DNA of 64,000 nt from Gemella sp. zg-570 (GCF_018866345.1 NZ_CP076443.1:581501-645500), one strand, 5' to 3'; counted from the stretch's first letter, positions 45,811 through 55,455 are shown. Numbers and translations are program-made. The notes: generated by a model from the letters alone, not told the origin.

Positions 45811-46554
45811 ATGTTAAAAATAGAGATTTTAAAAGTTTTAAAAAGAAAATTAAATTATATTTATTTTGTATTCTTGCTCCTAGTAAGTGGTTTGTCAGCA
45901 TATAAGTACCAAAGTATAATAAATTATTTAGAAGTAGATTTTGAAACTTATTTGTATAATTATGTTTTGAAAGTTTTATTAATTCTAGTTGCTTTTATTT
46001 TAGGGCTTAATATAATATTTAGTTATAGAGAAGACTATAAGACTAAGGTAAATAATATTATTTATAACTCAAAAGTAACTAATTTTTCAAATATCTTTTC
46101 TAAGCTACTTGTTAAATTTATTAATTTTACATTATATTATTTCTTAATATTAGCTATAAATCTAGCTTATTTCCACTACATAAAAATTTTCGATTTAATA
46201 TCTTTTTTAAAGAATGTGAATTATTTATATAGTTTGGGATTAGCTTGTGCAATATTATTATTTGTTGCTAATTTTGTTTTGTTTATTCTATCTATGTTCA
46301 ATAATACAAATTTGGCAGTAGCTATATCTTTATTATTCTTTGCTGGTTCAAAATATGTTGTAGCTTACTTAGTATCTTTTAACAATATATTCAAATATTT
46401 AAAATATACATTTACAGATATTCATAATATTGCTATTGCACAAATATTTTTAGAGCAAAAAAATACATTACTTTTAACAATCATAACTTTAATTATAAAT
46501 TCACTTATTTTGTTTTTACTATCACTAATACTAAAATGGCTTAAGCAAAAATAA
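45811..46554 (+). CDS. Membrane protein, ABC-2-like partner
   Basis: A 247-residue protein with six likely membrane segments (about 17-33, 50-70, 100-122, 140-165, 172-190, 222-243) and a short basic N-terminus. It follows the degenerate ATPase by four bases, the normal pairing for ABC exporter ATPase and permease. Sequence is too diverged for me to place in a family. Confidence 0.7.
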   Translation: MLKIEILKVLKRKLNYIYFVFLLLVSGLSAYKYQSIINYLEVDFETYLYNYVLKVLLILVAFILGLNIIFSYREDYKTKVNNIIYNSKVTNFSNIFSKLLVKFINFTLYYFLILAINLAYFHYIKIFDLISFLKNVNYLYSLGLACAILLFVANFVLFILSMFNNTNLAVAISLLFFAGSKYVVAYLVSFNNIFKYLKYTFTDIHNIAIAQIFLEQKNTLLLTIITLIINSLILFLLSLILKWLKQK

Positions 46555-46583
46555 TTGACAAGTATTAAAATTTTAAATAGAAT
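46555..46583 (+). promoter_or_regulatory. Promoter of terC
   Basis: TTGACA (46555-46560), 17 bases, TAGAAT (46578-46583), directly before the riboswitch. Confidence 0.8.
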
Positions 46584-46591
46584 ATTATCAT

Positions 46592-46728
46592 AGTTCCAAA
46601 GGGGAGTAACTTAACTCTTTTGAGTTTCTGATATCGTCATTACATAGATAAAATTCTATCGGTATTAGAGATAACGTTGTTATTTAGTAAGACCTTTGCT
46701 TTTAATTTAAAAGCGGGGGTCTTTTTAT
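46592..46728 (+). promoter_or_regulatory. yybP-ykoY manganese riboswitch
   Basis: The leader begins with CAAAGGGGAGTAACTT, the conserved start of this class, has paired arms around 46627-46680 and ends with an expression platform AGACC-TTT-GCTTTTAA / TTAAAAGC-GGG-GGTCT (46690-46722) followed by five T. Binding of Mn2+ would favour expression of the TerC gene downstream. Genes of this type are the usual targets of this riboswitch. Confidence 0.9.
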
Positions 46729-46746
46729 ATTTTGAAAGGAGAAAAA

Positions 46747-47529
46747 ATGGACACACAAATTTTAATTCAATACCTTATAGTATTATTAAGTTTAATATTA
46801 TTGGAGGGCTTATTATCAGCTGATAATGCGATAGTCTTGGCAATAATGGTAAGGCATTTACCACTAATTCAGCAGAAAAAAGCACTTATGTATGGTTTGG
46901 TTGGGGCGTTAGTATTTCGTATTATAGCTATTTTCTTAATTACAGTTTTGGTTCAGTATTGGCAAATACAAGTAGTGGGTGGCTTATATCTATTATATAT
47001 GTCTATCACACACATAAAAGAATTTTATAAAAAATTAAACGCTTATCAAGAATACGAAGAAAATGGAAACACAAAAAATCAAAGTGGTTTTTGGGATACA
47101 GTAATAAAAGTAGAATTAACTGACATTGCATTTGCAGTTGATTCAATTTTAGCGGCAGTTGCCATAGCCATAACACTACCACACATTTCAGAAACTTCAA
47201 TAGGCGGAATAAACTTAGGGCAATTTGTAGTTATGGTATTAGGTGGAATTATTGGTGTAATTATAATGCGTTTTGCCGCCAATATATTCATAAAAATATT
47301 GAATGACCAACCAGGTCTTGAACTTGCAGCCTTTTTAATTGTTGCTTGGGTTGGTATTAAATTGTTTGTAATTGCAGCGGCAAACAAAAAATTAGGATAT
47401 TTACCACATGAATTTCCACATTCAACTTTATGGACAGTAATTTTTTGGGTTGTTTTATTCGGCTTACTTTTATTTGGAATTTGGTATTCTAAAAAATTAA
47501 ATAGTAAAATTAATGAAATTAATAAATAA
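46747..47529 (+). CDS. TerC-family membrane protein (Mn-related)
   Basis: A 260-residue integral membrane protein, about seven segments. Acidic residues in membrane segments are conserved: ILLEGLLSADNAIVLAIMVRHLP and VELTDIAFAVDSILAAVAIAI. In Bacillus the related YkoY/YceF (MeeY/MeeF) move Mn2+ to exoenzymes. ATG 46747 follows GAAAGGAG. The upstream Mn riboswitch strongly supports a role in manganese handling. Terminator hairpin at 47531-47560. Confidence 0.92.
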   Translation: MDTQILIQYLIVLLSLILLEGLLSADNAIVLAIMVRHLPLIQQKKALMYGLVGALVFRIIAIFLITVLVQYWQIQVVGGLYLLYMSITHIKEFYKKLNAYQEYEENGNTKNQSGFWDTVIKVELTDIAFAVDSILAAVAIAITLPHISETSIGGINLGQFVVMVLGGIIGVIIMRFAANIFIKILNDQPGLELAAFLIVAWVGIKLFVIAAANKKLGYLPHEFPHSTLWTVIFWVVLFGLLLFGIWYSKKLNSKINEINK

Positions 47530-47530
47530 A

Positions 47531-47560
47531 AAGTGAGCAAATATTTTGCTCGCTTTTTTT
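47531..47560 (+). terminator. Terminator after terC
   Basis: AGTGAGCAAA and TTTGCTCGCTT pair around a short loop, followed by T run. Confidence 0.8.
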
Positions 47561-47609
47561 ATTTATCGTAAAATTATTTTTATAAATATTAAATTAAGGA
47601 GATATTCTT

Positions 47610-47951
47610 ATGTCGTTTAACGAATATATAAAAGATTTTCAAGTTATAAATTCTTCATACTTAGAAAAGTTAATAGAAGAAAAAGAAAAATTAATAGTAT
47701 TTTTAGGTAGGTCAACTTGTCCTTTCTGTCAAATATTTGCACCAAAAATAAGTAAAGTTTCTAAAGATTTAGCAAAACAAACTTTCTTCGTAAATACAGA
47801 AGATTTTACCGATGAGAACTTAGCTATTTTTAGAGAGAAGCATAATATAAAAACAGTTCCAGCTTTATTTGTTTCTAAGAAAGGAAATACAAAAGTAGTT
47901 TGTGATTCTTCTCTTTCAGAAAAAGCAATAATTTCTTTTATAGAAGAATAA
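47610..47951 (+). CDS. Thioredoxin-like protein
   Basis: A 113-residue protein with a thioredoxin fold. The active site is CPFC (GRSTCPFCQIFAPK, about residues 34-37) rather than CGPC, and cis-Pro lies in TVPALFV. No signal peptide, so cytoplasmic. It resembles the bacteriocin-transport accessory (PedC/BrcD-like) or general thioredoxin family. It stands alone, between terC and mraZ, ending at a strong hairpin. Confidence 0.8.
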   Translation: MSFNEYIKDFQVINSSYLEKLIEEKEKLIVFLGRSTCPFCQIFAPKISKVSKDLAKQTFFVNTEDFTDENLAIFREKHNIKTVPALFVSKKGNTKVVCDSSLSEKAIISFIEE

Positions 47952-47953
47952 TT

Positions 47954-47992
47954 AAAAATCTTAAATTCTATTTTATAGAATTTAAGATTTTT
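47954..47992. terminator. Terminator after thioredoxin-like gene
   Basis: AAATCTTAAATTCTAT and ATAGAATTTAAGATTT form a long perfect stem with two or three loop bases, then T run. Confidence 0.9.
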
Positions 47993-48058
47993 TTATTTTT
48001 TAGAAAAATAAAATAAAAAGACAAATTTAAAAAAAGTTTAATATTTTTTAAAATAATA

Positions 48059-48082
48059 GTGGAAAAAAGTGGGGAAGTGTGG
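48059..48082 (+). promoter_or_regulatory. MraZ operator repeats
   Basis: GTGG occurs at 48059, 48069 and 48079, spaced exactly 10 bases. Direct GTGG-containing repeats at one-turn spacing upstream of mraZ are the known binding pattern of the MraZ repressor in several bacteria. Confidence 0.7.
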
Positions 48083-48111
48083 TAAATTATATATTAAAGG
48101 TGGTGAGACGC

Positions 48112-48543
48112 GTGTTTATCGGTCAATATAACAATAAAATGGATAATAAAGGGCGTATTAGTATGCCTGTTAAATTCAGGGAAGAACTAGGAAATACATT
48201 TATTGTAACAAGAGGACTTGACTCTTGTTTATTTGGCTATACGCTTCAAGAGTGGCAAAAAATAGAAAGTAAAATTAAGTCGCTACCACTTACAAAGAAA
48301 AATGCTCGTGCCTTTCAACGTTTCTTCTTCTCTGGTGCAGTAGAAGTTGAAGTTGATAAACAGGGTCGAATAAATATTCCACAAGCACTAATTGAACACG
48401 CCAGTTTAGAAAAAGAATGTGTTGTCAATGGAGTATCCAATAGAATTGAAATATGGGATAAAGAAAAATGGCAAGTACAATTACTTGATAGTGAAATTAC
48501 TTTTGAAGAAATGGCAGAAGAACTTGAAAATTTTGATTTTTAG
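48112..48543 (+). CDS. mraZ: Transcriptional regulator MraZ
   Basis: A 143-residue protein starting at GTG 48112 after AAGGTGGTGAG. It consists of two SpoVT/AbrB-like halves ([19 protein letters not shown] and [18 protein letters not shown]). MraZ is a DNA-binding octamer controlling the dcw cluster. It is first in the division/wall cluster, just upstream of rsmH, behind its likely operator. Confidence 0.95.
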   Translation: MFIGQYNNKMDNKGRISMPVKFREELGNTFIVTRGLDSCLFGYTLQEWQKIESKIKSLPLTKKNARAFQRFFFSGAVEVEVDKQGRINIPQALIEHASLEKECVVNGVSNRIEIWDKEKWQVQLLDSEITFEEMAEELENFDF

Positions 48544-48554
48544 TGGGGGATATT

Positions 48555-49487
48555 ATGTTTAAACATTATAGTGTGCTACTTCATGAAGCAATAAGTGGAC
48601 TAAATATAAAAGAAAATGGAATATACGTTGACTGTACTCTAGGAGGAGCAGGACATAGCTTAGAAATTTTAAAAAAATTAAAAAATGGAAAATTGTACGC
48701 ATTTGACCAAGATGATTTGGCAGTTTCTAATGCAAAAATTAAATTGAAAGATTATGAAGATAAGGTAGTATTTATAAAATCAAATTTTGAAAATTTAAAA
48801 TTTGAATTAGCTAAATTAGGAATAGAAAAGGTAGATGGAGTACTATATGATTTAGGTGTTTCATCTCCCCAGTTAGATACTCCAGAACGTGGTTTTAGTT
48901 ATAACTATGACACTAGACTTGATATGAGAATGGATACTACTTCAGAATTAAGTGCTTATGAAGTTGTTAATAACTATAACTATAATGATTTAGTAAGAAT
49001 ATTTTATCGTTATGGTGAAGAAAAATTTTCTAAGCAAATAGCTAGGAATATTGAGACGAGAAGACTAGAAAAAAATATAGAAACAACTTTTGAATTAGTA
49101 GATATAATAAAAAATTCAATACCTGCCGCCGCTAGGAGAAAAGGTGGACATCCAGCAAAAAGAATATTTCAAGCCATAAGAATAGAAGTAAATAATGAAT
49201 TAGGTGTTTTAGAAAATTCATTAGAACAGGCAATAGATTTGGTAAATATGGGAGGAAGAATTTCTGTTATAACTTTTCACTCTTTAGAAGACAGGATTTG
49301 CAAACAAATATTTAATGAGCATTTAAAAGAAAAAGATTTACCAAAAGGACTACCTATAATTCCAACTGAAAACAAAACTAAATTAAAAAATATTACAAAA
49401 AAACCAATAACACCTAGTGATGAAGAATTAGAAGAAAATAATAGGTCTAGAAGTGCTAAATTAAGAATAGTAGAAGTGCAGAAATAA
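48555..49487 (+). CDS. rsmH: 16S rRNA (cytosine-N4) methyltransferase RsmH
   Basis: A 310-residue SAM-dependent enzyme modifying C1402 of 16S RNA. ATG 48555 has TGGGGGAT upstream. Motifs: [15 protein letters not shown] (SAM binding), [35 protein letters not shown] and [19 protein letters not shown]. Also known as MraW. Coupled to mraZ. Confidence 0.96.
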   Translation: MFKHYSVLLHEAISGLNIKENGIYVDCTLGGAGHSLEILKKLKNGKLYAFDQDDLAVSNAKIKLKDYEDKVVFIKSNFENLKFELAKLGIEKVDGVLYDLGVSSPQLDTPERGFSYNYDTRLDMRMDTTSELSAYEVVNNYNYNDLVRIFYRYGEEKFSKQIARNIETRRLEKNIETTFELVDIIKNSIPAAARRKGGHPAKRIFQAIRIEVNNELGVLENSLEQAIDLVNMGGRISVITFHSLEDRICKQIFNEHLKEKDLPKGLPIIPTENKTKLKNITKKPITPSDEELEENNRSRSAKLRIVEVQK

Positions 49488-49506
49488 CCTAAGAAAGGGA
49501 ACAAAA

Positions 49507-49833
49507 GTGGCAACGTTAAAAGTATATAGTAGAGAATACGGAGTTAAGAAAATTGAAGAAAAGGTTTCACTTACTCGTTCAGAATTAACCATATATATAG
49601 CTTTTCCAATTACAGTAATAGTTTCAATATATATTATGTTAAGTTATGTAGGTGATATATATTCGCTTAGAAATTTAGAAACTAAAAATAATAATGAAAT
49701 TAGTAAGATAGAAAGTAGTAATGAAGAACAAAGAGTTATAATAAATGACTTGTCATCATATGAAAGAGTAAAGAAAATCGCAGAAATGTTAGGAATGGCT
49801 TCACATAAAGATAATGTAAAGGTAGTGAGATAA
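49507..49833 (+). CDS. ftsL: Cell division protein FtsL-like
   Basis: A 108-residue bitopic membrane protein: cytoplasmic N-terminus (about 1-28), one membrane segment (about 29-49), then an extracellular heptad-like helix (LRNLETKNNNEISKIESSNE). It is placed between rsmH and the PBP gene, the invariant position of ftsL. GTG 49507 follows AAGAAAGGG. Sequence is diverged, as usual for FtsL, so identification rests on topology and order. Confidence 0.85.
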   Translation: MATLKVYSREYGVKKIEEKVSLTRSELTIYIAFPITVIVSIYIMLSYVGDIYSLRNLETKNNNEISKIESSNEEQRVIINDLSSYERVKKIAEMLGMASHKDNVKVVR

Positions 49834-52041
49834 TTGAGAAAATTAAGAAAACTTTTAACTTTAAAATTTTTAGAAGATCAGCAAAGTATTGAGAATGAAT
49901 CAAATATATCTAAAAAAAGAACAAAAATGATATTTACAACTCTTTTTGTTTTTTTCTTTGTATGGATACTTATTTATAATATTGGTCAAATGAGTGTTTT
50001 GGGAACTATTAGAGGGAAGAATTTATCTGAAATCGCGGATAAGAAGTATAAAATAGACTCGGTATTAGAACCAAATCGCGGGAAAATTTATGATAGAAAT
50101 GGTAATGTTCTAGCAGATAATATTGAATCGTATAAACTTATTGCTGTAGTTTCTGATAAGGCCTCTGAAGGTTTAGAAGATGATGCACCTAGAAAACATG
50201 TTGTTGATGTAAGTAAAACAGCAGAAGAATTATCTAAATTAATTAATCTATCAAAAGAAGCTATTGAAAAAATTTTAAAAAATGATAAAGCATATCAAGT
50301 AGAATTTGGAAGTTACGGAAAAGATATTAATGTAGAAACTAAAAGAAAAATAGAAGATTTAAAACTACCAGGTATAAAATTTGAAACAACTACTAAAAGA
50401 TATTATCCTAATGGATCTCTTTTAGGAAATTTTTTAGGATTTGCACAGACTTCTAGTGATGATAGTGATTTAATTGTTGGTAAGTTGGGTATAGAAAGAG
50501 TTTTTGATTATTATCTCAGAGGTAAGAGTGGTAGAATAGTTTATGCAAGAGATGCTTGGGGGAAAGTAGTATCTAATATTCCAGCAACAGAGGTAAAACC
50601 TGTAAACGGGGCAGATTTATATCTGACAATAGATAAAAATATTCAAGGTTTTGTTGACAACACTCTAAAAGATATTCATGATAAGTATGAACCAGAGAGT
50701 GCATTTGCAGTAGTTATGAGTGCCAAGACGGGAGAAATACTTGGTATAGGGCAAACTCCTGCATTTAATCCTAATACGAAAGAAAATTTAGACAAGGCAT
50801 GGACAAATGCAGTTTTCAATTCAGCTGTAGAACCTGGTTCTACAATGAAGACTTTTTCTCTTGCAATAATGATGGAAAATAATATATTTGACCCAAATAA
50901 ATATTACAAATCTGGTTCCTATAAAGTGTATGATACTACTATATATGACCATAATAAAAATGGATGGGGTACAATATCTTATAGACATGGTTTTCAAGAA
51001 TCTTCTAATACACTAATGTTGACTATGCTTGAACAACTAGGAAGAGATAAATTTAAATTAGGTCTTGAAAAATTTGGTTTTGGTAAAAAAACTGGCTCTT
51101 TGTATGAAAACGAAGCGTCAGGACAATTAGCTTTTAATAATGTGGTGTCAGCTTCTACAAGTGTGTTTGGTCAAGGTAGTACAGTAACTCCAATTCAAAT
51201 GTTACAAGCAGAAACTGCAATATTGAATGAGGGAAATATGTTAAAACCTTACTTTGTAAAAAGGATACATGATAATTACCAAAATATTGATGTCAATGTG
51301 GGTCGAAAAGAAATTGTTGGTAATCCAATATCAAAAAATACCGCTGAAAGAGTTAAGGAAGAATTATATGGAGTAGTCAATGGAGAATGGTCAGCTGGGG
51401 GTAAAAAATATAGGTTAGATGATTATGTTGTAGCTGGTAAAACTGGTACTGCCGAAGTGGTTAATCCTGAAACAGGAGTCTACTACAAGAGTACATATAA
51501 AGTTATGCATTCATTTTTAGGTTATGCCCCTAGTGATAATCCTGAAATAGTTGTTTATGCAGTAATAAAATTACCGAGTAAAAAAGAAAATGAATCTTAT
51601 AGCAATTCTGTAAAAGAATTATTTAATCCAGTCATGCAAAGTAGCTTAGACTATCTTAATATAAAAAAAGTTAACGAAAATATTTCAAAAGATACTTATT
51701 CAATAAATAACTACATAGGTAATAATATTAATAATAGTATAAATGATTTATCTACTAACACTAAAAATATAGTAGTTTTAGGTTCTGGAAATAGTGTAAC
51801 AAATCAATTTCCATCTGCTGACAATATTGTTAATAAAAACGACAAGGTATTTTTATTAACTGAGGATACGCAATACATTTTACCAAACTTTAAAGGTTGG
51901 TCAAAAGCTGATGTTTTAAGATATGCAGAGTTGGCAAACATAAAAATTAGTATTGAAGGGAATGGCTATGTAAAAGAACAATCTATTTTACCTGGAAAGT
52001 ATATTAAGCCAGATGAAGAACTAAAATTAAAATTATCTTAA
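49834..52041 (+). CDS. Class B penicillin-binding protein (PBP2x/PbpB-like) with PASTA
   Basis: A 735-residue septal transpeptidase. Residues 35-55 are the membrane anchor; a dimerisation domain follows; the transpeptidase domain has SxxK (PGSTMKTFS), SxN (SSNTLM) and KTG (VAGKTGTAEV). A PASTA domain ends the protein (about 665-735, VLRYAELANIKISIEGNGY). It is the FtsI-type enzyme for division septum peptidoglycan and target of beta-lactams. TTG 49834 follows GTGAGAT within ftsL's end. Confidence 0.95.
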   Translation: MRKLRKLLTLKFLEDQQSIENESNISKKRTKMIFTTLFVFFFVWILIYNIGQMSVLGTIRGKNLSEIADKKYKIDSVLEPNRGKIYDRNGNVLADNIESYKLIAVVSDKASEGLEDDAPRKHVVDVSKTAEELSKLINLSKEAIEKILKNDKAYQVEFGSYGKDINVETKRKIEDLKLPGIKFETTTKRYYPNGSLLGNFLGFAQTSSDDSDLIVGKLGIERVFDYYLRGKSGRIVYARDAWGKVVSNIPATEVKPVNGADLYLTIDKNIQGFVDNTLKDIHDKYEPESAFAVVMSAKTGEILGIGQTPAFNPNTKENLDKAWTNAVFNSAVEPGSTMKTFSLAIMMENNIFDPNKYYKSGSYKVYDTTIYDHNKNGWGTISYRHGFQESSNTLMLTMLEQLGRDKFKLGLEKFGFGKKTGSLYENEASGQLAFNNVVSASTSVFGQGSTVTPIQMLQAETAILNEGNMLKPYFVKRIHDNYQNIDVNVGRKEIVGNPISKNTAERVKEELYGVVNGEWSAGGKKYRLDDYVVAGKTGTAEVVNPETGVYYKSTYKVMHSFLGYAPSDNPEIVVYAVIKLPSKKENESYSNSVKELFNPVMQSSLDYLNIKKVNENISKDTYSINNYIGNNINNSINDLSTNTKNIVVLGSGNSVTNQFPSADNIVNKNDKVFLLTEDTQYILPNFKGWSKADVLRYAELANIKISIEGNGYVKEQSILPGKYIKPDEELKLKLS

Positions 52042-52051
52042 GGAGAAAAAG

Positions 52052-53026
52052 ATGAATATACAATTTGGTATAATAATATTATTTTTTTCATTTTTTGTAA
52101 CAGTATTATCACTTCCAAGATTAATAAAATATTTGCACAAATTAAAATTTGGACAAGCTATTAGAGAAGAAGGCCCTAAAAGTCATATAAAAAAACAAGG
52201 TACGCCTACAATGGGGGGCATATCTTTTATAATAGCAATAACATTAACATTAGTTTTAGCTTCAATATTCAATGTAGAAAATATTAAATATTACTTTATT
52301 TTAATTTACACTACATTGTCATTTGCATTTGTAGGTTATATTGATGATATTCTTATTGTTGTGAAAAAAAAAAATAATGGACTATCTCCTAAAAAAAAAT
52401 TATTTTTACAAATTTTATTTTCTGCAATTTTTTATATACTAATAAAAATCAGTTATGTAGAAGTTGATTATATAAATATTCCATTTATAGATTACAAGAT
52501 TAATATGTATTTCTTATATATGATATTCGTTATTTTTTGGCAAACAGGATTTTCAAATGCAGTAAATTTAACTGACGGTCTTGACGGATTGGCAAGTAGT
52601 GTAACTATAATTACAACATTTGTTTTTCTACTATTTAGCTATAAAGAAAATAATTATCCAATTTTTATATTTTGTTTAGCAATAATAGGTGGCTTGTCTG
52701 GATTTTTAATTTTCAATAAAAAACCAGCAAAAATATTTATGGGGGATACTGGTTCTCTTGCACTTGGTGGTATTCTTGCAGCTATATCAATAATTTTACA
52801 TAAAGAAATTGCATTTCTTTTTATAGGTTTAGTATATATATTAGAAACCATATCAGTTATGATTCAGGTTATATACTTTAAAAAAACAGGGAAAAGAATA
52901 TTTAAAATGGCACCACTTCATCATCACTTTGAATTATCAGGTTATGGGGAAGTTAAAACAGTATATTTATTTGTAATAATAGCTTGTATATCTTCGCTTA
53001 TAGGTTATTATTTAGGAGTAGTGTAA
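52052..53026 (+). CDS. mraY: Phospho-MurNAc-pentapeptide transferase MraY
   Basis: A 324-residue membrane enzyme forming lipid I from UDP-MurNAc-pentapeptide. Ten membrane segments are expected. Conserved stretches: GTPTMGGISFI, DDILIVVKKKNNGLSPKKKL, NLTDGLDGLAS, FMGDTGSLALGG and PLHHHFELSG. Coupled to murD through a TAATG overlap. Confidence 0.97.
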   Translation: MNIQFGIIILFFSFFVTVLSLPRLIKYLHKLKFGQAIREEGPKSHIKKQGTPTMGGISFIIAITLTLVLASIFNVENIKYYFILIYTTLSFAFVGYIDDILIVVKKKNNGLSPKKKLFLQILFSAIFYILIKISYVEVDYINIPFIDYKINMYFLYMIFVIFWQTGFSNAVNLTDGLDGLASSVTIITTFVFLLFSYKENNYPIFIFCLAIIGGLSGFLIFNKKPAKIFMGDTGSLALGGILAAISIILHKEIAFLFIGLVYILETISVMIQVIYFKKTGKRIFKMAPLHHHFELSGYGEVKTVYLFVIIACISSLIGYYLGVV

Positions 53027-54390
53027 TGAACATTGAAGAATTAGAAAAAATTAAAAACAAAGTAGTTTTAGTGTTGGGCTTTGCAAGAAGTGGCTATAAA
53101 ACAGCTCTTGTATTAACTAAATTAGGAGTAAAGGTTGTTTTAAACGCTAGTGAAGATTTATCAGAGGATACTGAAGCACTTAGTTTAGAAAAATTAGGAG
53201 TTAAGCTTATCTCTGGAGGACACCATCTATCTTTATTAGATAAAATAGATTTAATAGTTAAAAATCCAGGAATACCTTATAATATAGAAATACTAGAAAC
53301 AGCAAAAAATAAAAATATTCCAATAATAACAGAAATAGAACTAACAAGTTTACTTTTTAATAATAGAATAATAGGCATAACGGGAACTAATGGGAAAACA
53401 ACAACTGCTAAACTAATTTATGAGATGTTAAGTCTAAAAAATAAAAAAGTCAAATTAGCGGGTAATATTGGATTTCCTGCCATAGAGGTAGCTTATGAAA
53501 ATGGAGAAGATACAATTTTAGTTACAGAAATATCTTCTTTTCAACTTAATGGAACAGAGAAATTCAAGCCATATATAAGCCTTATTACAAATTTAGGAGA
53601 GGCACATTTAGATTATCACGGTAGTAAAGAAAATTATCAAAATATAAAAAAAAGGATATTTAAAAATCAAGATAAAAATGATTTTTTAGTTTTAAATATA
53701 CAAGATAAAAATAATTATGAAGTAGAAAAGATAAATGCAAATATAATTTATTATAGCAGTAAAAATGATAAAAACGCAGATGCTTATGTTGAATCTGGCT
53801 GGTTAAAATATAAGAATACCGATATATTTGAAATATCAAAAGTAAAACTTCCAGGCCAACATAATTTAGAAAACATAATAAATGCTACTATTGTAGCTAT
53901 ATTAGAAAATGTATCTATTGCTGATATTCAGAAAATTGTGTATAATTTTATAGGAGTGGAGCATAGACTGCAGTATATTGGAGACATAGATGGTGTAAAA
54001 TATTATAATGATTCAAAAGCAACTAATCCTGTGTCTACACTAAAAGCTCTATCAGGTTTTGAAAGAAATGTTATTTTAATTGCAGGTGGTAAAGATAGGG
54101 GAATAAATTTTCAAGAACTTGCTTCTGAATTGCATAAAGTTAAGTTGCTTATATGTTTCGGAGAAAGTAAGAATATCCTTATAAATCTTGCTAAAAAAAA
54201 TAATATTAAGTATATTGAAGCTAGTAAAGTTGATAATGCTACTATCATAGCTTTTAAAAAATCTGAAAATGGAGACACAGTATTGCTTTCTCCCGCTTGT
54301 GCCTCTTGGGATCAGTATAAAAATTTTGAAGTAAGAGGTCAAGAATTTATTGATACCTTTAATAAAATAAAAAATAAAGAGTTGAATTAA
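53026..54390 (+). CDS. murD: UDP-MurNAc-L-alanine:D-glutamate ligase MurD
   Basis: A 454-residue cytoplasmic ligase adding D-glutamate. The ATG at 53026 overlaps the mraY stop and has AGGAGT nearby. Motifs: GITGTNGKTTTAKL (ATP loop), EISSFQLNG, NLGEAHLDYHGS and NDSKATNPVSTLKAL. In most Firmicutes murG follows, but here divIB is next. Confidence 0.96.
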   Translation: MNIEELEKIKNKVVLVLGFARSGYKTALVLTKLGVKVVLNASEDLSEDTEALSLEKLGVKLISGGHHLSLLDKIDLIVKNPGIPYNIEILETAKNKNIPIITEIELTSLLFNNRIIGITGTNGKTTTAKLIYEMLSLKNKKVKLAGNIGFPAIEVAYENGEDTILVTEISSFQLNGTEKFKPYISLITNLGEAHLDYHGSKENYQNIKKRIFKNQDKNDFLVLNIQDKNNYEVEKINANIIYYSSKNDKNADAYVESGWLKYKNTDIFEISKVKLPGQHNLENIINATIVAILENVSIADIQKIVYNFIGVEHRLQYIGDIDGVKYYNDSKATNPVSTLKALSGFERNVILIAGGKDRGINFQELASELHKVKLLICFGESKNILINLAKKNNIKYIEASKVDNATIIAFKKSENGDTVLLSPACASWDQYKNFEVRGQEFIDTFNKIKNKELN

Positions 54391-54391
54391 A

Positions 54392-55237
54392 ATGAATTTA
54401 AAATTTAATAAAAATAACTTTTTGTACAAGGCAGAACGTAAAAAGAAGTTTATAAGCGCTGTAGATAAATACAAAAACAAAAGAAAAAAAGAAACAACTA
54501 TACTATTATCAATATTAACAATCTTATCTGCTATATTTATATTTTTCAACAGTAGCCTAGTAAAATTAAAAAACATTAATTTACAAGGTAATGTCCAGGT
54601 AGAAAAAGAAAATTTATTAAATGAAGTAGGAATAAATAATAATGTTAAAATTTGGGAAGTTGATGAAGATAATGTAAAAGATATAATATTAAAAAAATAT
54701 AATATTGTATCTGAAGTTAATATTCAAAAAGAATATTTTCAAACTATAACTATTGCAATAAAAGAAAAAAAATTATTAGCTTTGGAAAAAAATGAGGATA
54801 ATTCTTATAGTGTATTAATGTCTGATGGTCAAATATATGTAGGTAAGGTAAGCAACAGTAATAGTTTGCCTATTATTGAAAATTTTAACAATGAAGAATT
54901 TAAAAAGAATGAAATTTTAAATAATCTTTCAAACTTAAAGGTGGAAGTTTTATCTCAAATTTCAGAAATAACACCAGATAAACATAATAAAGATTTATCC
55001 ATAATATATATGAGAGATGGTCAAAAAGTTAAGGTAACTACATCAATTTTTTCAGAGAAATTAAATTATTATTTTGAAATGGAAAAACACATAACAGATA
55101 AGACTAATACAACCTTAAATTTAGTCAATGGAGCTTATGTAGAAACTGAAAAAACTATAACTCAAAAAGAGTCAAAAATTAATAATTTATTAAAAAATAA
55201 TATAAATATAAAAAATAATTCAACAAAAACTAATTAA
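54392..55237 (+). CDS. divIB: Cell division protein DivIB/FtsQ
   Basis: A 281-residue bitopic protein: basic N-terminus, one membrane segment (about 37-55), and a POTRA domain starting at KLKNINLQGNVQVEKENLLN, with a beta domain to about residue 230 and a low-complexity, Asn/Lys-rich tail. It bridges FtsL and DivIC at the septum. It starts one base after murD. Confidence 0.9.
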   Translation: MNLKFNKNNFLYKAERKKKFISAVDKYKNKRKKETTILLSILTILSAIFIFFNSSLVKLKNINLQGNVQVEKENLLNEVGINNNVKIWEVDEDNVKDIILKKYNIVSEVNIQKEYFQTITIAIKEKKLLALEKNEDNSYSVLMSDGQIYVGKVSNSNSLPIIENFNNEEFKKNEILNNLSNLKVEVLSQISEITPDKHNKDLSIIYMRDGQKVKVTTSIFSEKLNYYFEMEKHITDKTNTTLNLVNGAYVETEKTITQKESKINNLLKNNINIKNNSTKTN

Positions 55238-55255
55238 ACAATAAATATATAAAAT

Positions 55256-55301
55256 CTTGTAATAGAAAGTCACTCAACAGGGTACGTCTTTTTATTACAA
55301 G
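55256..55301 (+). other. Inverted repeat between divIB and ftsA
   Basis: CTTGTAATA (55256-55264) pairs with TATTACAAG (55293-55301), with a second short stem AAAG/CTTT inside and a loop containing CACTCAACAGGGTACG. No U run follows, so a simple terminator is unlikely. The rest of the 190-base gap is AT-rich, with an extended -10 TATGTTATAAT at 55363-55373. Confidence 0.5.
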
Positions 55302-55455
55302 TGTGTAAAAATATAAAAAAATTAAAAAAAAATTTGTATTTTCGTACTTTTTTTAATTGTTTTATGTTATAATCTATTGTATGTAATAATAATTGGCGTA
55401 ATAGTGTCAATTTCATTATAAAATAATGGGAAATTTTAAGGAAGGAGTGTCTAAC

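Noticed and set aside
47006-47540. Minus-strand frames of 64 and 153 residues over terC
   Set aside because: Antisense shadows of a clear TerC-family gene with riboswitch and ribosome-binding site.
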